DNA of 41,134 nt from Nitrospirota bacterium (lineage in GTDB: Bacteria > Nitrospirota > Thermodesulfovibrionia > UBA6902), in NCBI GenBank assembly GCA_016234115.1, contig JACRHD010000060.1, positions 1-41,134 on the forward strand, given 5' to 3'. Shown piece by piece: positions 1-7,232 of this stretch; the stretch's first letter is position 1, and each line of letters begins with the position of its first letter. Below the pieces are notes generated by a model. It had not been told where the DNA came from, searched no databases, and was given only the letters and a program-made list of their open reading frames with translations. The position numbers and the translations under genes are program-made.

Positions 1-1
1 A

Positions 2-55
2 ACTGACACCGAAGCGATTGAAATTGCGGCAATGGTGAAGACATTCGGCAATTAA
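2..55 (+). CDS. C-terminal end of an unidentified gene (partial)
   Basis: An open frame runs in from the left edge and ends in TAA. Only the last 17 residues are visible (ending AAMVKTFGN), too few to assign a family. A hairpin immediately after the stop supports this being a genuine gene end on the plus strand. Confidence 0.5.
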   Translation, partial: TDTEAIEIAAMVKTFGN

Positions 56-57
56 AC

Positions 58-100
58 AAAGACGTGAAAAGTTCCTTTTCACGTAAAGGGGTGTCTTTTT
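58..100 (+). terminator. Rho-independent terminator of the left-edge gene
   Basis: A perfect 10-bp stem (ACGTGAAAAG / CTTTTCACGT, 3-nt loop) directly follows the partial gene. An outer AAAGAC / GTCTTT pairing leads into a run of five T. The stretch 101-290 after it is AT-rich, with a duplicated AAAAAAATGATT word, and shows no gene. Confidence 0.6.
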
Positions 101-292
101 GCTTGACAACAAGCCTTTAAATGGGTGACCCCATTCACCACACACGAGATTCTCCCCGATAACTGCAGATTCAAAAAAAGGAAAGTTAACTTAACGCCCT
201 AAGTGAAAAAATTATATCCTTTTGAAAAAGAGACTGTCAAGAAAAAAATGATTATCTGAAAAAAATGATTTCTTTGAAAAAGGCCGGGACGG

Positions 293-334
293 AAAATAAA
301 AAGCGCCCACTGTCCGCATACGGTCAATGGGCGC
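293..334 (-). terminator. Terminator of the PEP-CTERM FG-GAP gene
   Basis: On the minus strand a long hairpin (7-bp GCGCCCA / TGGGCGC base, further pairs inside, TATG loop) is followed by TTTTTATTTT. It lies about 30 nt past the stop of the gene at 365-1432, so that gene has its own complete transcription end. This argues against the gene being a decayed remnant. Confidence 0.8.
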
Positions 335-364
335 CTTTACGAAGCTCGTTATTTATTAATTCTC

Positions 365-1432
365 TTATCTGTCCCCTTTGTTAAACTTTCTTCTCAATCC
401 TGAAAAGGCCAGCACACCGCCGCCTAAAACAAACAGGACCGAAGACACCGGCTCCGGGGCCACGGCGGCATACAGCATGACCTTCCCGTCCGAGCCGCCC
501 GAGATTATATCGGCATATCCGTCATTGTTCCAGTCGGCCACGGAGAAGCGGGAGCGCGGGGACGCGCCGGGATACGTAAGGGTCTCGCCGTTAATGAGCA
601 AGAGCTGTTCAGAGCTGTTGAAAACAGGGGCCGTGCTCGTCCCCTCGTTCCTCAGATAATAGATACCGCCGTTTAATTCGCCGACCAGAAGGTCCTGCAG
701 ACCGTCCGCGTCCCAGTCATACATCCTCGGGGCGGACCTGTCATATCCGGCCGTAAAATCGAAATCGCTGCCTCCCATCTGTACGTTGAAAAATGTATCA
801 AAGCCCGGAGAGGCGTCTGTGTTGCCGTTTATATATACCTGGATCGTTCCCATCAGTGTGCCGACGACCAAATCTTTATTCCCGTCTCCATTCCAGTCGC
901 CGACCTCGACCGACGCCCTGTCGCCTCCCGTATTTAAAATAAAAGTGCCTCCGTCCAGCACGGGATTTGAATTGTCGTTTGTATTCTGGTAAACATAAAT
1001 ATCGCCGCTCGTGTTCCCTACCAGTAAATCATGATATCCGTCATTGTTCCAGTCCACGACCGTGGGATATGAGCCCAGTCAGCCGCCTGCCGCGGCATCT
1101 ATCGCGGAACACGTCTGAGTGCAGGCCTGGAGGAATGATGAGCCGCTGAAGGACGGCGAACTGTCTGTGCCGGTATTCTCAAAAAAATTGACGTAACCAT
1201 GGAAGGAAGGGGACGTCCCCGTTCTCGACCCGACTATCAGATCTTTCATGCCGTCATTGTTCCAGTCATAAACCTCCGGGACGGAATACTCTCCGACATC
1301 GATGCCCGTGATATAAACTCCGGCTGAAAGGTTGGTTTGATAAGCCGCCTGCGCGTCAAGAGAAAAAAGCACAAGAAAAGAAAAAACAAGCGCAAGAGCT
1401 ATCCCCCTAACTATATATGGTTTTTTGCTCAT
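365..1432 (-). CDS. Exported FG-GAP/VCBS repeat protein with PEP-CTERM signal, probable selenoprotein (Sec118)
   Basis: Reading through one TGA (1081-1079) gives 355 residues. Residues about 5-28 form a signal peptide, followed by several FG-GAP/VCBS units with the calcium-type DWNNDG / DWNGDG core, and a C-terminal PEP-CTERM tail (PEP, a hydrophobic helix, then LRRKF) for exosortase sorting. The chosen start has a GGAGGTGGAGG ribosome site; the longer upstream frame lacks one. The TGA follows two cysteines (C104, C108) in a short linker and is followed by a new DWNNDG repeat in the same frame. A SECIS-like hairpin with a GGTC loop sits 17-28 nt from the start of the TGA. A sigma54-like promoter and a strong terminator flank the gene. 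The alternative is a nonsense mutation. The role is unknown, probably surface or matrix associated. Confidence 0.75.
1054..1065 (-). promoter_or_regulatory. Candidate SECIS hairpin, PEP-CTERM gene
   Basis: CCAC-GGTC-GTGG is a perfect 4-bp stem with a GGTC loop, beginning 13 nt after the TGA. In E. coli fdhF the loop GGUC lies at nearly the same offset. The other repeats of this gene that encode the same DWNNDG motif use different codons and form no such palindrome. Confidence 0.65.
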
Positions 1433-1540
1433 ATCCTCCACCTCCTGTCTTTTAGTGAGCCCTACTTTACCATAAAATTGTCGATTGCTGCAGGCTAACT
1501 TCGGGAGCAATTGATTGGTCCCAACTTTATAACACGTTCA

Positions 1541-1556
1541 TGCAAAATGCATACCA
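1541..1556 (-). promoter_or_regulatory. Sigma54-like promoter of the PEP-CTERM gene
   Basis: TGGTATGCATTTTGCA on the minus strand matches TGGCACG-N4-TTGCW, with GG and GC exactly 10 nt apart. It predicts a start near 1530 and a leader of about 98 nt. PEP-CTERM genes in other bacteria are known to be under RpoN and PrsK/PrsR control, which fits. Confidence 0.55.
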
Positions 1557-1628
1557 TCATAAAGGAAGTTTATAATCTTATTTATTTAATTTAAAAATCA
1601 GGTGTTATGTCGGACACTTCTTAAAACA

Positions 1629-1675
1629 CAGGTCCCCGCTCAGGCCCATAAGCGGCGCTTTCACCGCGCTACCTG
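1629..1675. other. Compact three-helix palindromic element, strand unknown
   Basis: CAGGT (1629-1633) pairs with ACCTG (1671-1675). It encloses two hairpins: CGCT/AGCG with a 10-nt loop and GCGC/GCGC with a 7-nt loop. Four T follow on one side and four A precede on the other. It lies in the 243-nt gap downstream of the sulfur operon and upstream of the PEP-CTERM promoter, and could end the sulfur-operon transcript. I could not match it to a known riboswitch. Confidence 0.35.
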
Positions 1676-1752
1676 GTGCTTTTCCATATTTGGGGGGGGC
1701 ATGCGGTCCGGATTATTCATCGTACTGCGGGAGGTATGATTGCCCCAACGAT

Positions 1753-2508
1753 TCAGAATAACCCGAATTTCTTAAGCCTGAACGGCAGGTCTGTGATCGT
1801 CATGTCATGAATATCTTTTTGAAGCAGCTCAAAGCCTGCTTCTATGATTTTTCTCTGCATATCCTTATCTCCGGGATTTCCAAGAGGCCTCCCCGGAGCA
1901 AATTTCATGGACAGTACCCTCGGCGGCCTGACGAGTTCAATAATGTCCCTGCGGAATGTAGTGCATACCGTGCTTATGCCCGCTTCTTCAACCCCCCTTG
2001 CCACCAGTCCGACCGACTGATTGCAGATAATTCAGGTAGGCGTCAGGAAGGCAATGTCCACGCCTGACTCCTTCAGGCGACGTCCCGCTGTTCGTGAATT
2101 TTCAAGCAGCGGACCGGCAGCGAAGATATGACCCATGAAGCTGTAATGCTCATCGGAAAGAGAACCGATTTTCCCCTCCTTCACATATTCCCTCATCCTG
2201 TCGATGGGGAAAACGCAGTTAAGGTCTTCATTGATGAACCGGTGGTCATAGGACTCGTGGGTCACCATTATGTCCTCGCGTCCGACCGCTCCCGGAAGCA
2301 CCCTGTACGAACAATCGCCGTCGAGAAATTTTGTATCGAAAGGCGTGTCTGTTTTCAGATGAAGTCCGCCTGTAGTGAGCAGGGCCAGTTTGCATTCGCG
2401 CAAAGGCTTTTTCAGGGGCGCGACCGGCGTATCGCTAAAAACCGCGTACTCGAAAGACGGATACTTTGTTCGGATCAGTTTCTTTGTTAAGGCGAGAGAG
2501 TTAAGCAT
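1753..2508 (-). CDS. GrdB-like selenoprotein B of the glycine/sarcosine/betaine/proline reductase family (Sec159)
   Basis: Reading through TGA at 2034-2032 gives 251 residues. The sequence around it is FLTPT-U-IICNQSVG, the active-site region of GrdB/PrdB-type reductases, where Sec is the known catalytic residue. The resulting U-x-x-C pair (U159, C162) fits a redox centre. Start has a GGAGGA ribosome site. A 5-bp hairpin with a GGTCG loop follows the TGA. No GrdA, GrdC or PrdA partner is nearby, so the substrate is probably not glycine; stand-alone homologues are usually annotated only by family. It is the last gene of the sulfur operon, 128 nt after tauE, with a repeat in between, so it could also be transcribed separately. 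Confidence 0.88.
2005..2019 (-). promoter_or_regulatory. Candidate SECIS hairpin, GrdB-like gene
   Basis: CAGTC-GGTCG-GACTG: a perfect 5-bp stem with GGTC at the loop start, 15-29 nt from the first base of the TGA. Confidence 0.75.
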
Positions 2509-2546
2509 GAATATTCCTCCAATTTCTTATACACAGAGAACGTGGA

Positions 2547-2625
2547 GCGCAACAGAGCAGTAGTGCAACAGTAAAATACCTGGGTCTTTCTGCTTCTGCG
2601 CTTCTGCTCTCTGTACTGTTGCGCT
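2547..2625. repeat. Intergenic imperfect palindrome built from short words
   Basis: Left half carries GCGCAACAGAGCAG and GCAACAGTA; right half carries their near-complements CTGCTCTCTG and TACTGTTGCGC. It fills the gap between tauE and the grdB-like gene. No gene is visible in it. Confidence 0.6.
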
Positions 2626-2636
2626 TCAACATTATA

Positions 2637-3425
2637 CTAATTTCCCGTAAGGACCTGATACCACATCCTGATGCCCGTGACCGCGATAATCAGCGCGATG
2701 GCGAGTCTCAGGTATTTTGTATTTATCTTCTTGCTCGCCCTCCCGCCTATCTGCGCTCCCGGTATGGTCCCTATGACCAGGGCTATCGCGTACGGCCAGA
2801 TTATCTGGCCGGTCGCCATCTTGCCTATGGTGCCTGTAAGCGCACCCAGGAAGACAATCCCGAGGGTGCTGCCGATGACGATCCGCGTCGGGATATTCAG
2901 CAGATAGATCATGACAGGGATATATATGAATGCGCCGGGCGCCCCCACCATCCCGCCGAATAAACCTATCGCGAGGCTTACCAGCATTGCAAGCTTCTTA
3001 TTATATCGGATGCCTTCAGGACTGATATCTCCGCCCTGCTCCCTTTTAGGGACAAACATGACTATGGACGCTATGACCGCCATCGTAGCGAAGATCGCCA
3101 GCAAAAAGTCGCTTTTTGTGTGCTTTGAAAACAACGAGCCCGCAAGGTTTCCGACCGCATTGCAAATCCCCATATAGAGGAGAAGCGACTTGCTGACAAA
3201 CCGGTTCTTGTGATGAACGATCAATCCTGAAAGAGAAGCTGAAAGGACCTGCACCATGCTGACTGCGGCCACCTGTTTCATGTCTAACTGCCCGACGCCG
3301 AGAAGGGGCGGAACGTACAGGAGCAGGGGGATCATGAAGATGGCCCCGCCAAGTCCGAGAAGGCCGGAAAGAAAACCGCCGCCGAGACCTAATGCAACAA
3401 GAGTAATCAGGAAAGATAAATCCAT
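2637..3425 (-). CDS. TauE/SafE-family anion exporter
   Basis: 262 residues, strongly hydrophobic, with about eight membrane segments in the two-repeat arrangement of TauE/SafE (Pfam family of sulfite, sulfoacetate and taurine-related exporters). The glycine-rich GLGGGFLSGLLGLGG near the N-terminus and GLFGGMVGAPGAFIYIP in the second half are the characteristic repeats. Twelve nt separate it from sqr upstream, so it is co-transcribed. In this operon it most likely exports an oxidised or sulfane sulfur product such as sulfite or thiosulfate; the substrate is inferred from context only. Confidence 0.85.
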   Translation of the reverse strand: MDLSFLITLVALGLGGGFLSGLLGLGGAIFMIPLLLYVPPLLGVGQLDMKQVAAVSMVQVLSASLSGLIVHHKNRFVSKSLLLYMGICNAVGNLAGSLFSKHTKSDFLLAIFATMAVIASIVMFVPKREQGGDISPEGIRYNKKLAMLVSLAIGLFGGMVGAPGAFIYIPVMIYLLNIPTRIVIGSTLGIVFLGALTGTIGKMATGQIIWPYAIALVIGTIPGAQIGGRASKKINTKYLRLAIALIIAVTGIRMWYQVLTGN

Positions 3426-3437
3426 ACGGGTTCTATT

Positions 3438-4640
3438 TCAGTACTTTCCCTTTAAAATTCTGTTCCAGTAAAGCCAGGGCATGACATACTTTATCAGCAG
3501 CCACATACTGTAACGCTCCTTGGCCGGGTCCAACGGGAAGGTGGGCAGCAGTTTATTGTCATGGTCGAATTCGGCCAGGACGAGTTTGCCGTATCCTGTG
3601 ATAAGCGGGCATGAGGTGTAGCCGTTATACTTATCAGGTAAAGATTTCTTGTCGATGGCGGACAGCAGATTGTCGACCAGGACCGGGGTCTGCTTATGTA
3701 CTGCCGCCCCTGTTTTCGTATCACCCGTATTTGCGACATCTCCCAGACTGAAGATATTTTTATACCGGTTGTGCTGAAGGGTCGCTTTATCGACGTCGAT
3801 CCATCCGAAGGGATCGTCTTTGACCGCAAGCGGGCTGTTCTTGATAAAATCCGGGGCCGCCGCCATCGGCGATACGTGCAGCATATCATATTGGGCCGTG
3901 ACCCGCTCTTTGCTTTCGCCTTTAGTCACTTCGAAGACAGCTTCTTTGGCGTCACCCCTTATTTCAACTAATGTGGACATGTAGGTCACTTTGATGCCAT
4001 ACCGCTTGACTACTTTCAACAGTAATTCATTGATCTCCTTCACTCGCAGCATCCCCGGCTTCCCGGTGAAGAAAGAAATATCCGCTTTGTCCAGTATGCC
4101 CCTTCTTCTGAAATTGTCCGCCGCGAGATACATTATTTTTTGCGGGGCGCCGCCGCATTTATTGAACCCCCCCGGCTGAGTAAATACGGCCTTGCCGCCC
4201 TGAAAGTTCTTAATGCATTCGTAAGTGTAGGGCGCCGTATCGAAGCGATATATCGAGCAGACCCCGTTTTTCCCCAGCGCCTCGGGCAGGCCCTTCACGG
4301 CGTTCCATTTAAGCTGCGCCCCGCAGCAGACGACCAGGAAATCATAAGTGATCGAGTCGCCTGATTTGGTCATAATCATATTGTTATCGGGGTCGAATTT
4401 ATCAGCGCCGTCTTTTAACCATTTCACCCCTGAAGGAATGTAATCGGCCTCGTCCCGGACGGTGCTGTTGATGTCGAAGACCCCCCCGCCCACGAGTGTC
4501 CAGCCCGGCTGGTAGTAATGTTTATCCGAAGGCTCGACGATTGCGACATTAAGAGACGCATTTCTGCGTAACAACTGCGCCGCGACCGAGAGTCCCGCAT
4601 TCCCTCCCCCAATGATGAGGACCTGATAATGTGATTTCAT
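3438..4640 (-). CDS. sqr: Sulfide:quinone oxidoreductase, type II-like
   Basis: 400 residues. N-terminal FAD-binding GGGNAG (residues 11-16), later LGDVANT for the flavin. Two cysteines, C162 in KCGGAPQK and C344 in TSCPLITGYGKLVLAEF, sit in the contexts seen in the type II (mitochondrial SQOR-like) family, where they form the sulfane-sulfur-carrying redox pair. A hydrophobic helical C-terminus (WLLIKYVMPWLYW) fits membrane attachment near the quinone. The start is the Met immediately before the Rossmann fold; the longer frame overlaps a repeat. It should oxidise sulfide and pass a persulfide to an acceptor while reducing quinone. Neighbours tusA and dsrEFH could be the acceptors. Unlike them, it keeps ordinary cysteines. 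Confidence 0.9.
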   Translation of the reverse strand: MKSHYQVLIIGGGNAGLSVAAQLLRRNASLNVAIVEPSDKHYYQPGWTLVGGGVFDINSTVRDEADYIPSGVKWLKDGADKFDPDNNMIMTKSGDSITYDFLVVCCGAQLKWNAVKGLPEALGKNGVCSIYRFDTAPYTYECIKNFQGGKAVFTQPGGFNKCGGAPQKIMYLAADNFRRRGILDKADISFFTGKPGMLRVKEINELLLKVVKRYGIKVTYMSTLVEIRGDAKEAVFEVTKGESKERVTAQYDMLHVSPMAAAPDFIKNSPLAVKDDPFGWIDVDKATLQHNRYKNIFSLGDVANTGDTKTGAAVHKQTPVLVDNLLSAIDKKSLPDKYNGYTSCPLITGYGKLVLAEFDHDNKLLPTFPLDPAKERYSMWLLIKYVMPWLYWNRILKGKY

Positions 4641-4668
4641 GTTTGCACCCTTGACCTTTCCGTTAATA

Positions 4669-4706
4669 GTGTCCGTTGTCCGTGTCAGTCCACGGTTGCC
4701 GGACAC
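4669..4706. repeat. Intergenic palindrome between tusA and sqr
   Basis: GTGTCCG pairs with CGGACAC and, inside, CCGTG pairs with CACGG. It fills the 75-nt gap and could stabilise or attenuate the message between the two genes. Confidence 0.55.
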
Positions 4707-4715
4707 GGTTCACCT

Positions 4716-4949
4716 TTACTTTTCCGCCCTTATTCTGTATTCTCCGTCCGCGACCTGGGTCGTATTTACCGTGTATCCTTCCCCGCTTAAAATCCCCGGA
4801 ATCTCATCTATTGCGGACGGACAGTCCACAAGCACGTCTACTACGGTGCCCTTCTCCGAATTTGCAAGTTTTTCCAAAACTTGTGGAATTACATATTTCG
4901 GATAAGGTCACATCGTGTTTCTTATATCTACTTCAAAATGCTCAGCCAT
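4716..4949 (-). CDS. TusA/SirA-family sulfur carrier with Sec in place of the CPxP cysteine (Sec14)
   Basis: Reading through TGA at 4910-4908 gives 77 residues with an ATG start. The motif becomes DIRNTM-U-PYPKY, the TusA signature C-P-x-P with selenocysteine at the first position. That cysteine (Cys19 in E. coli TusA, as I recall) carries the persulfide, so Sec would form a perselenide-type S-Se carrier. The rest follows the short beta-alpha TusA fold, with a second cysteine in VDVLVDCPSA. It lies 16 nt after yeeE, like the YeeE-YeeD and YedE-YedF pairs. A hairpin 22-38 nt past the first base of TGA fits a SECIS. With the in-frame TGA it is invisible to ordinary gene finders. Confidence 0.88.
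4872..4888 (-). promoter_or_regulatory. Candidate SECIS hairpin, tusA
   Basis: TTCCA-CAAGTTT-TGGAA: 5-bp stem with a 7-nt loop containing AGUU. It starts a little further from the TGA (offset 22) than in the other five genes, but within the range described for bacteria. Confidence 0.6.
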
Positions 4950-4965
4950 TTGTTACCCTCCTTTC

Positions 4966-6168
4966 TTACTTTTTTCCGACTTTTTTCTTTCTGAATTCAA
5001 TCCAGGCCACAAAGAAATAAAAGGCTGTAAGCGCCGACAGTGTAATGATCAGGGCGCCGCCCCACCCGAATTTGTCGGGTAAAAATACAGACGGTCCGTA
5101 AAGCCCGCCTGTCCCGACCTGAGCGCCGTAAATCGGCACCCATAAGCCGGCAACGAGCATTGCGCCCAATACTGCAAACCAGTGCCTGATATATCCCTCG
5201 GCAGACCTGCCGATTATCCCGACTGCTCAGCCGCCTGTTATCACCATGCCGAAACCGAATATCGCCCCCCCGATTATACTGTGCCATCCCAGGGGCAGTA
5301 CGAACATCTCTGCGGACCTGAACCCGTTTGCCTTAATAATCGTAAATCCGACTACCCCGATAGCGAGACTTATCATGAGAGAACGCATGGTCTCATTTTT
5401 CTTTGTAGTAAATATTTCCCTGAAGGCGCCGCAGAGACAAAAAGCGGACCGCTGAATGACAAGACCAAAGGCCGCGCCGAAAAGGATTATCCCTCCGAAG
5501 AGGTTCTTCCCCATCAGAAAATAGATTGATGCCGCGGCAAACAGGACAATCAACATAAAAGTCCCTATCATTGGCTGCCGGGATTTGTATTCTTTCTCTA
5601 CGCCGACGGACGTCTTGGGCAGTATCTTTAATTCAGCTACTAATTTCCGGGCCTTTTTCCGGCCCTGCCACATCAATACCCTGCCGCCGAAATATCCGCC
5701 GATGATCAGTCCCCCCATCATATAGAATCCGCTCAGAGACAGGGACATAATCGCCGAATAAAACCCTCCGATAATGCAGGCGCCGACCATAAAGCTGCCG
5801 ATGCCCATCAGCGCCCCTCCGATAAACCCCTGGAGATAGCCTGCGGCAGTATCTTTTCTGATCTTGAATTGTCTGGTCAACAGCGCTGCCGAAAGAAATC
5901 CCAGGATCAGGCCGAAATTCAGGACACTGATTATGCTTTTATGGGGCAATTCCAGCGAACCCCACGGCGGCTGTATATTCAGTCCGAGGAGCCTGTACGT
6001 CCATATACCCCAGTCTGCCATGGCAGGATAAACTCCGCCTATCGGCATAATGAATAAAAACAGCAATATGTTCAGAAACGCCAATAATACTCCGCCTCTA
6101 AGCTTGGACCACGTCTTACCGAAGTTTTTTTTATAAATATTTTCATACAGGTATTCGGACAGTGTCAT
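4966..6168 (-). CDS. YeeE/YedE-family sulfur (or selenium) compound transporter with Sec314
   Basis: Reading through TGA at 5229-5227 joins two frames into 400 residues, full length for the family, with about ten membrane helices. The internal duplication is visible: GGALMGIGSFMVGACIIGG (C131) in the first half and GGAIFGFGMVITGG-U-AVG in the second. In the thiosulfate transporter YeeE, three pore cysteines are needed, and Sec314 appears to take the place of the last one. C244 and C246 form an additional CLC pair. ATG start with an upstream GGGGG stretch as ribosome site. Next to tusA it resembles YeeE-YeeD (thiosulfate uptake) and YedE-YedF (selenium metabolism). The SECIS-like hairpin is the best of the six. 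Confidence 0.9.
5198..5213 (-). promoter_or_regulatory. Candidate SECIS hairpin, yeeE
   Basis: TCGGC-AGGTCT-GCCGA: perfect 5-bp stem with loop AGGTCT, the same loop as in E. coli fdhF and at nearly the same distance (offset 16 nt from the first base of TGA to the stem). Confidence 0.82.
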
Positions 6169-6200
6169 GTTTTACCCCCATTAAAACTGATTTGCACGGA

Positions 6201-6464
6201 TTAGAATATTCCGACTACCTTATCGCTGTTTGTCATTAAATCAATAAGCTCATGGTAATCGATCGGCTTGCCTGATATCTCATTTTTATCAATGCCTCTC
6301 ATCTGAAGTTCATCGCCAAGCAGGTACAGGCTGCCGTCATTCAGGTCTCTCGACGCATAAACCGCATTTTGCATCAGGCAAATGTCGGCGTTCATATCTT
6401 TTGCCAGCTTGTAGGCCGTCTTAAATTCCTTTGTGTCCGGCGAGCTTGAGATAAGGAACAACAT
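6201..6464 (-). CDS. DsrH/TusB-family sulfur relay protein
   Basis: 87 residues, the usual size for DsrH/TusB. The motif ICLMQNAVYAS in the middle matches the LMQDGVY region around the single conserved cysteine of the family. It is the smallest member of the DsrEFH/TusBCD heterohexamer, which moves persulfide sulfur in the cytoplasm. Gene order dsrE-dsrF-dsrH is that of sulfur oxidisers and of the tus operon. It is 55 nt after dsrF and 32 nt before yeeE. Confidence 0.8.
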   Translation of the reverse strand: MLFLISSSPDTKEFKTAYKLAKDMNADICLMQNAVYASRDLNDGSLYLLGDELQMRGIDKNEISGKPIDYHELIDLMTNSDKVVGIF

Positions 6465-6519
6465 GCTTACCTCCTGTTAGCTGTGTAATCGTCTTTTAAA
6501 ATCTGTGCAATCATTTTCT

Positions 6520-6870
6520 TTAGAAAATCATTACCGCCTGCGCTTCCCTTAATGCCTGTTTCAAAACCGGGCCGTCATCGATCCTGACGCCCTCGACGAG
6601 GTCGTCTTCGTTGAGCTTGTATTCTCTCAGGGAAGCTTTATCGGCATAGATCTCCATTTCCCCTGACAGAAGCTCAAGACTTTCACCAAGACCCGTGAAG
6701 CCTGTATCGCCGGCCTCCTGATTTTTCTTTGCCGTCAAGACGCCGCTGTCTATTAAAAATAATGTAGCCTTATAGTCCGCGCTCGAAGCGCCTCCTGCAT
6801 GCCGCACCGCTTCTGCCGCCTCGACTGTGCCGTAGGGCGATTTTCTTAAGATGACGAGAAGATTATCCAT
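6520..6870 (-). CDS. DsrF/TusC-like DsrE-family protein, cysteine-free
   Basis: 116 residues of the DsrE/TusCD alpha-beta fold. It begins MDNLLVILRKSPYGTVEAAEA, like TusC/DsrF starts, and ends in a hydrophobic strand. It contains no cysteine at all, so it should be a structural partner in the DsrEFH complex and not a sulfur carrier. ATG lies two nt after the dsrE stop, so translation is probably coupled. Confidence 0.78.
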   Translation of the reverse strand: MDNLLVILRKSPYGTVEAAEAVRHAGGASSADYKATLFLIDSGVLTAKKNQEAGDTGFTGLGESLELLSGEMEIYADKASLREYKLNEDDLVEGVRIDDGPVLKQALREAQAVMIF

Positions 6871-6872
6871 AA

Positions 6873-7232
6873 CTACATCCCGAGATTAATAAAAATATCC
6901 GACTCTTTCATTAACGTAAACAGGCCCTTCAGGGCGCCCTTCCCGGCGCCTTCAATATAATTTTCTCCCGCGATACAGCGGAAGTTCACGCAGCCTCCTC
7001 AGAGGTCGACTTTCAGTCCCTTGTCCATGAGGGCCCTGAAACCGTCTGATGCATGAGGCAGTCCTTTTCCTTTCTGTCCTTTAAGAAAGTTATATACGCC
7101 GTCCGCCGAGGCGACAAGGTGAGTTTCGAGCCCTTTATCAAGGGCGGCCCCGGCAAGCTTCATGGCAGTGTACGTATTTTCATAACTGTATGGAGAGGTA
7201 TTCAGAAACAACGTAATTCTTTTTGACATCAT
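6873..7232 (-). CDS. DsrE-family sulfurtransferase with Sec78
   Basis: Reading through TGA at 7001-6999 gives 119 residues. Start ATG (7232) overlaps the arsR stop as ATGA and has a GGAGAGAGGAA ribosome site. The N-terminus (ITLFLNTSPYSYENTYTAMKLAGAAL) is typical of DsrE/TusD. The region KVDL-U-GGC places Sec at residue 78, the number of the active cysteine in E. coli TusD and A. vinosum DsrE as I recall, in a U-G-G-C redox pair with C81. The frame after TGA continues the fold to a TAG, ending IFINLGM. A 6-bp SECIS-like hairpin follows. It should accept or donate sulfane sulfur with TusA and DsrF/DsrH. Confidence 0.9.
6966..6983 (-). promoter_or_regulatory. Candidate SECIS hairpin, dsrE
   Basis: TTCCGC-TGTATC-GCGGGA: 6 base pairs including one G-U, loop TGTATC with a G near its start, 18 nt from the first base of TGA. 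Confidence 0.7.

Noticed and set aside
1629-1675. c-di-GMP, THF or SRP RNA identity for the three-helix element
   Set aside because: Short words such as GGTAGCGCGGTGA recall parts of these RNAs, but the remaining conserved segments are absent.
1735-1755. Second Sec codon at the end of the GrdB-like gene
   Set aside because: Translation past that TGA gives only 12 residues before the next TGA, with no conserved motif. The protein already has family length.
4966-6168. Treating the split frames as pseudogenes or sequencing frameshifts
   Set aside because: The frame is unchanged on both sides of each TGA, no other lesions are present, and the same pattern recurs in six unrelated genes.
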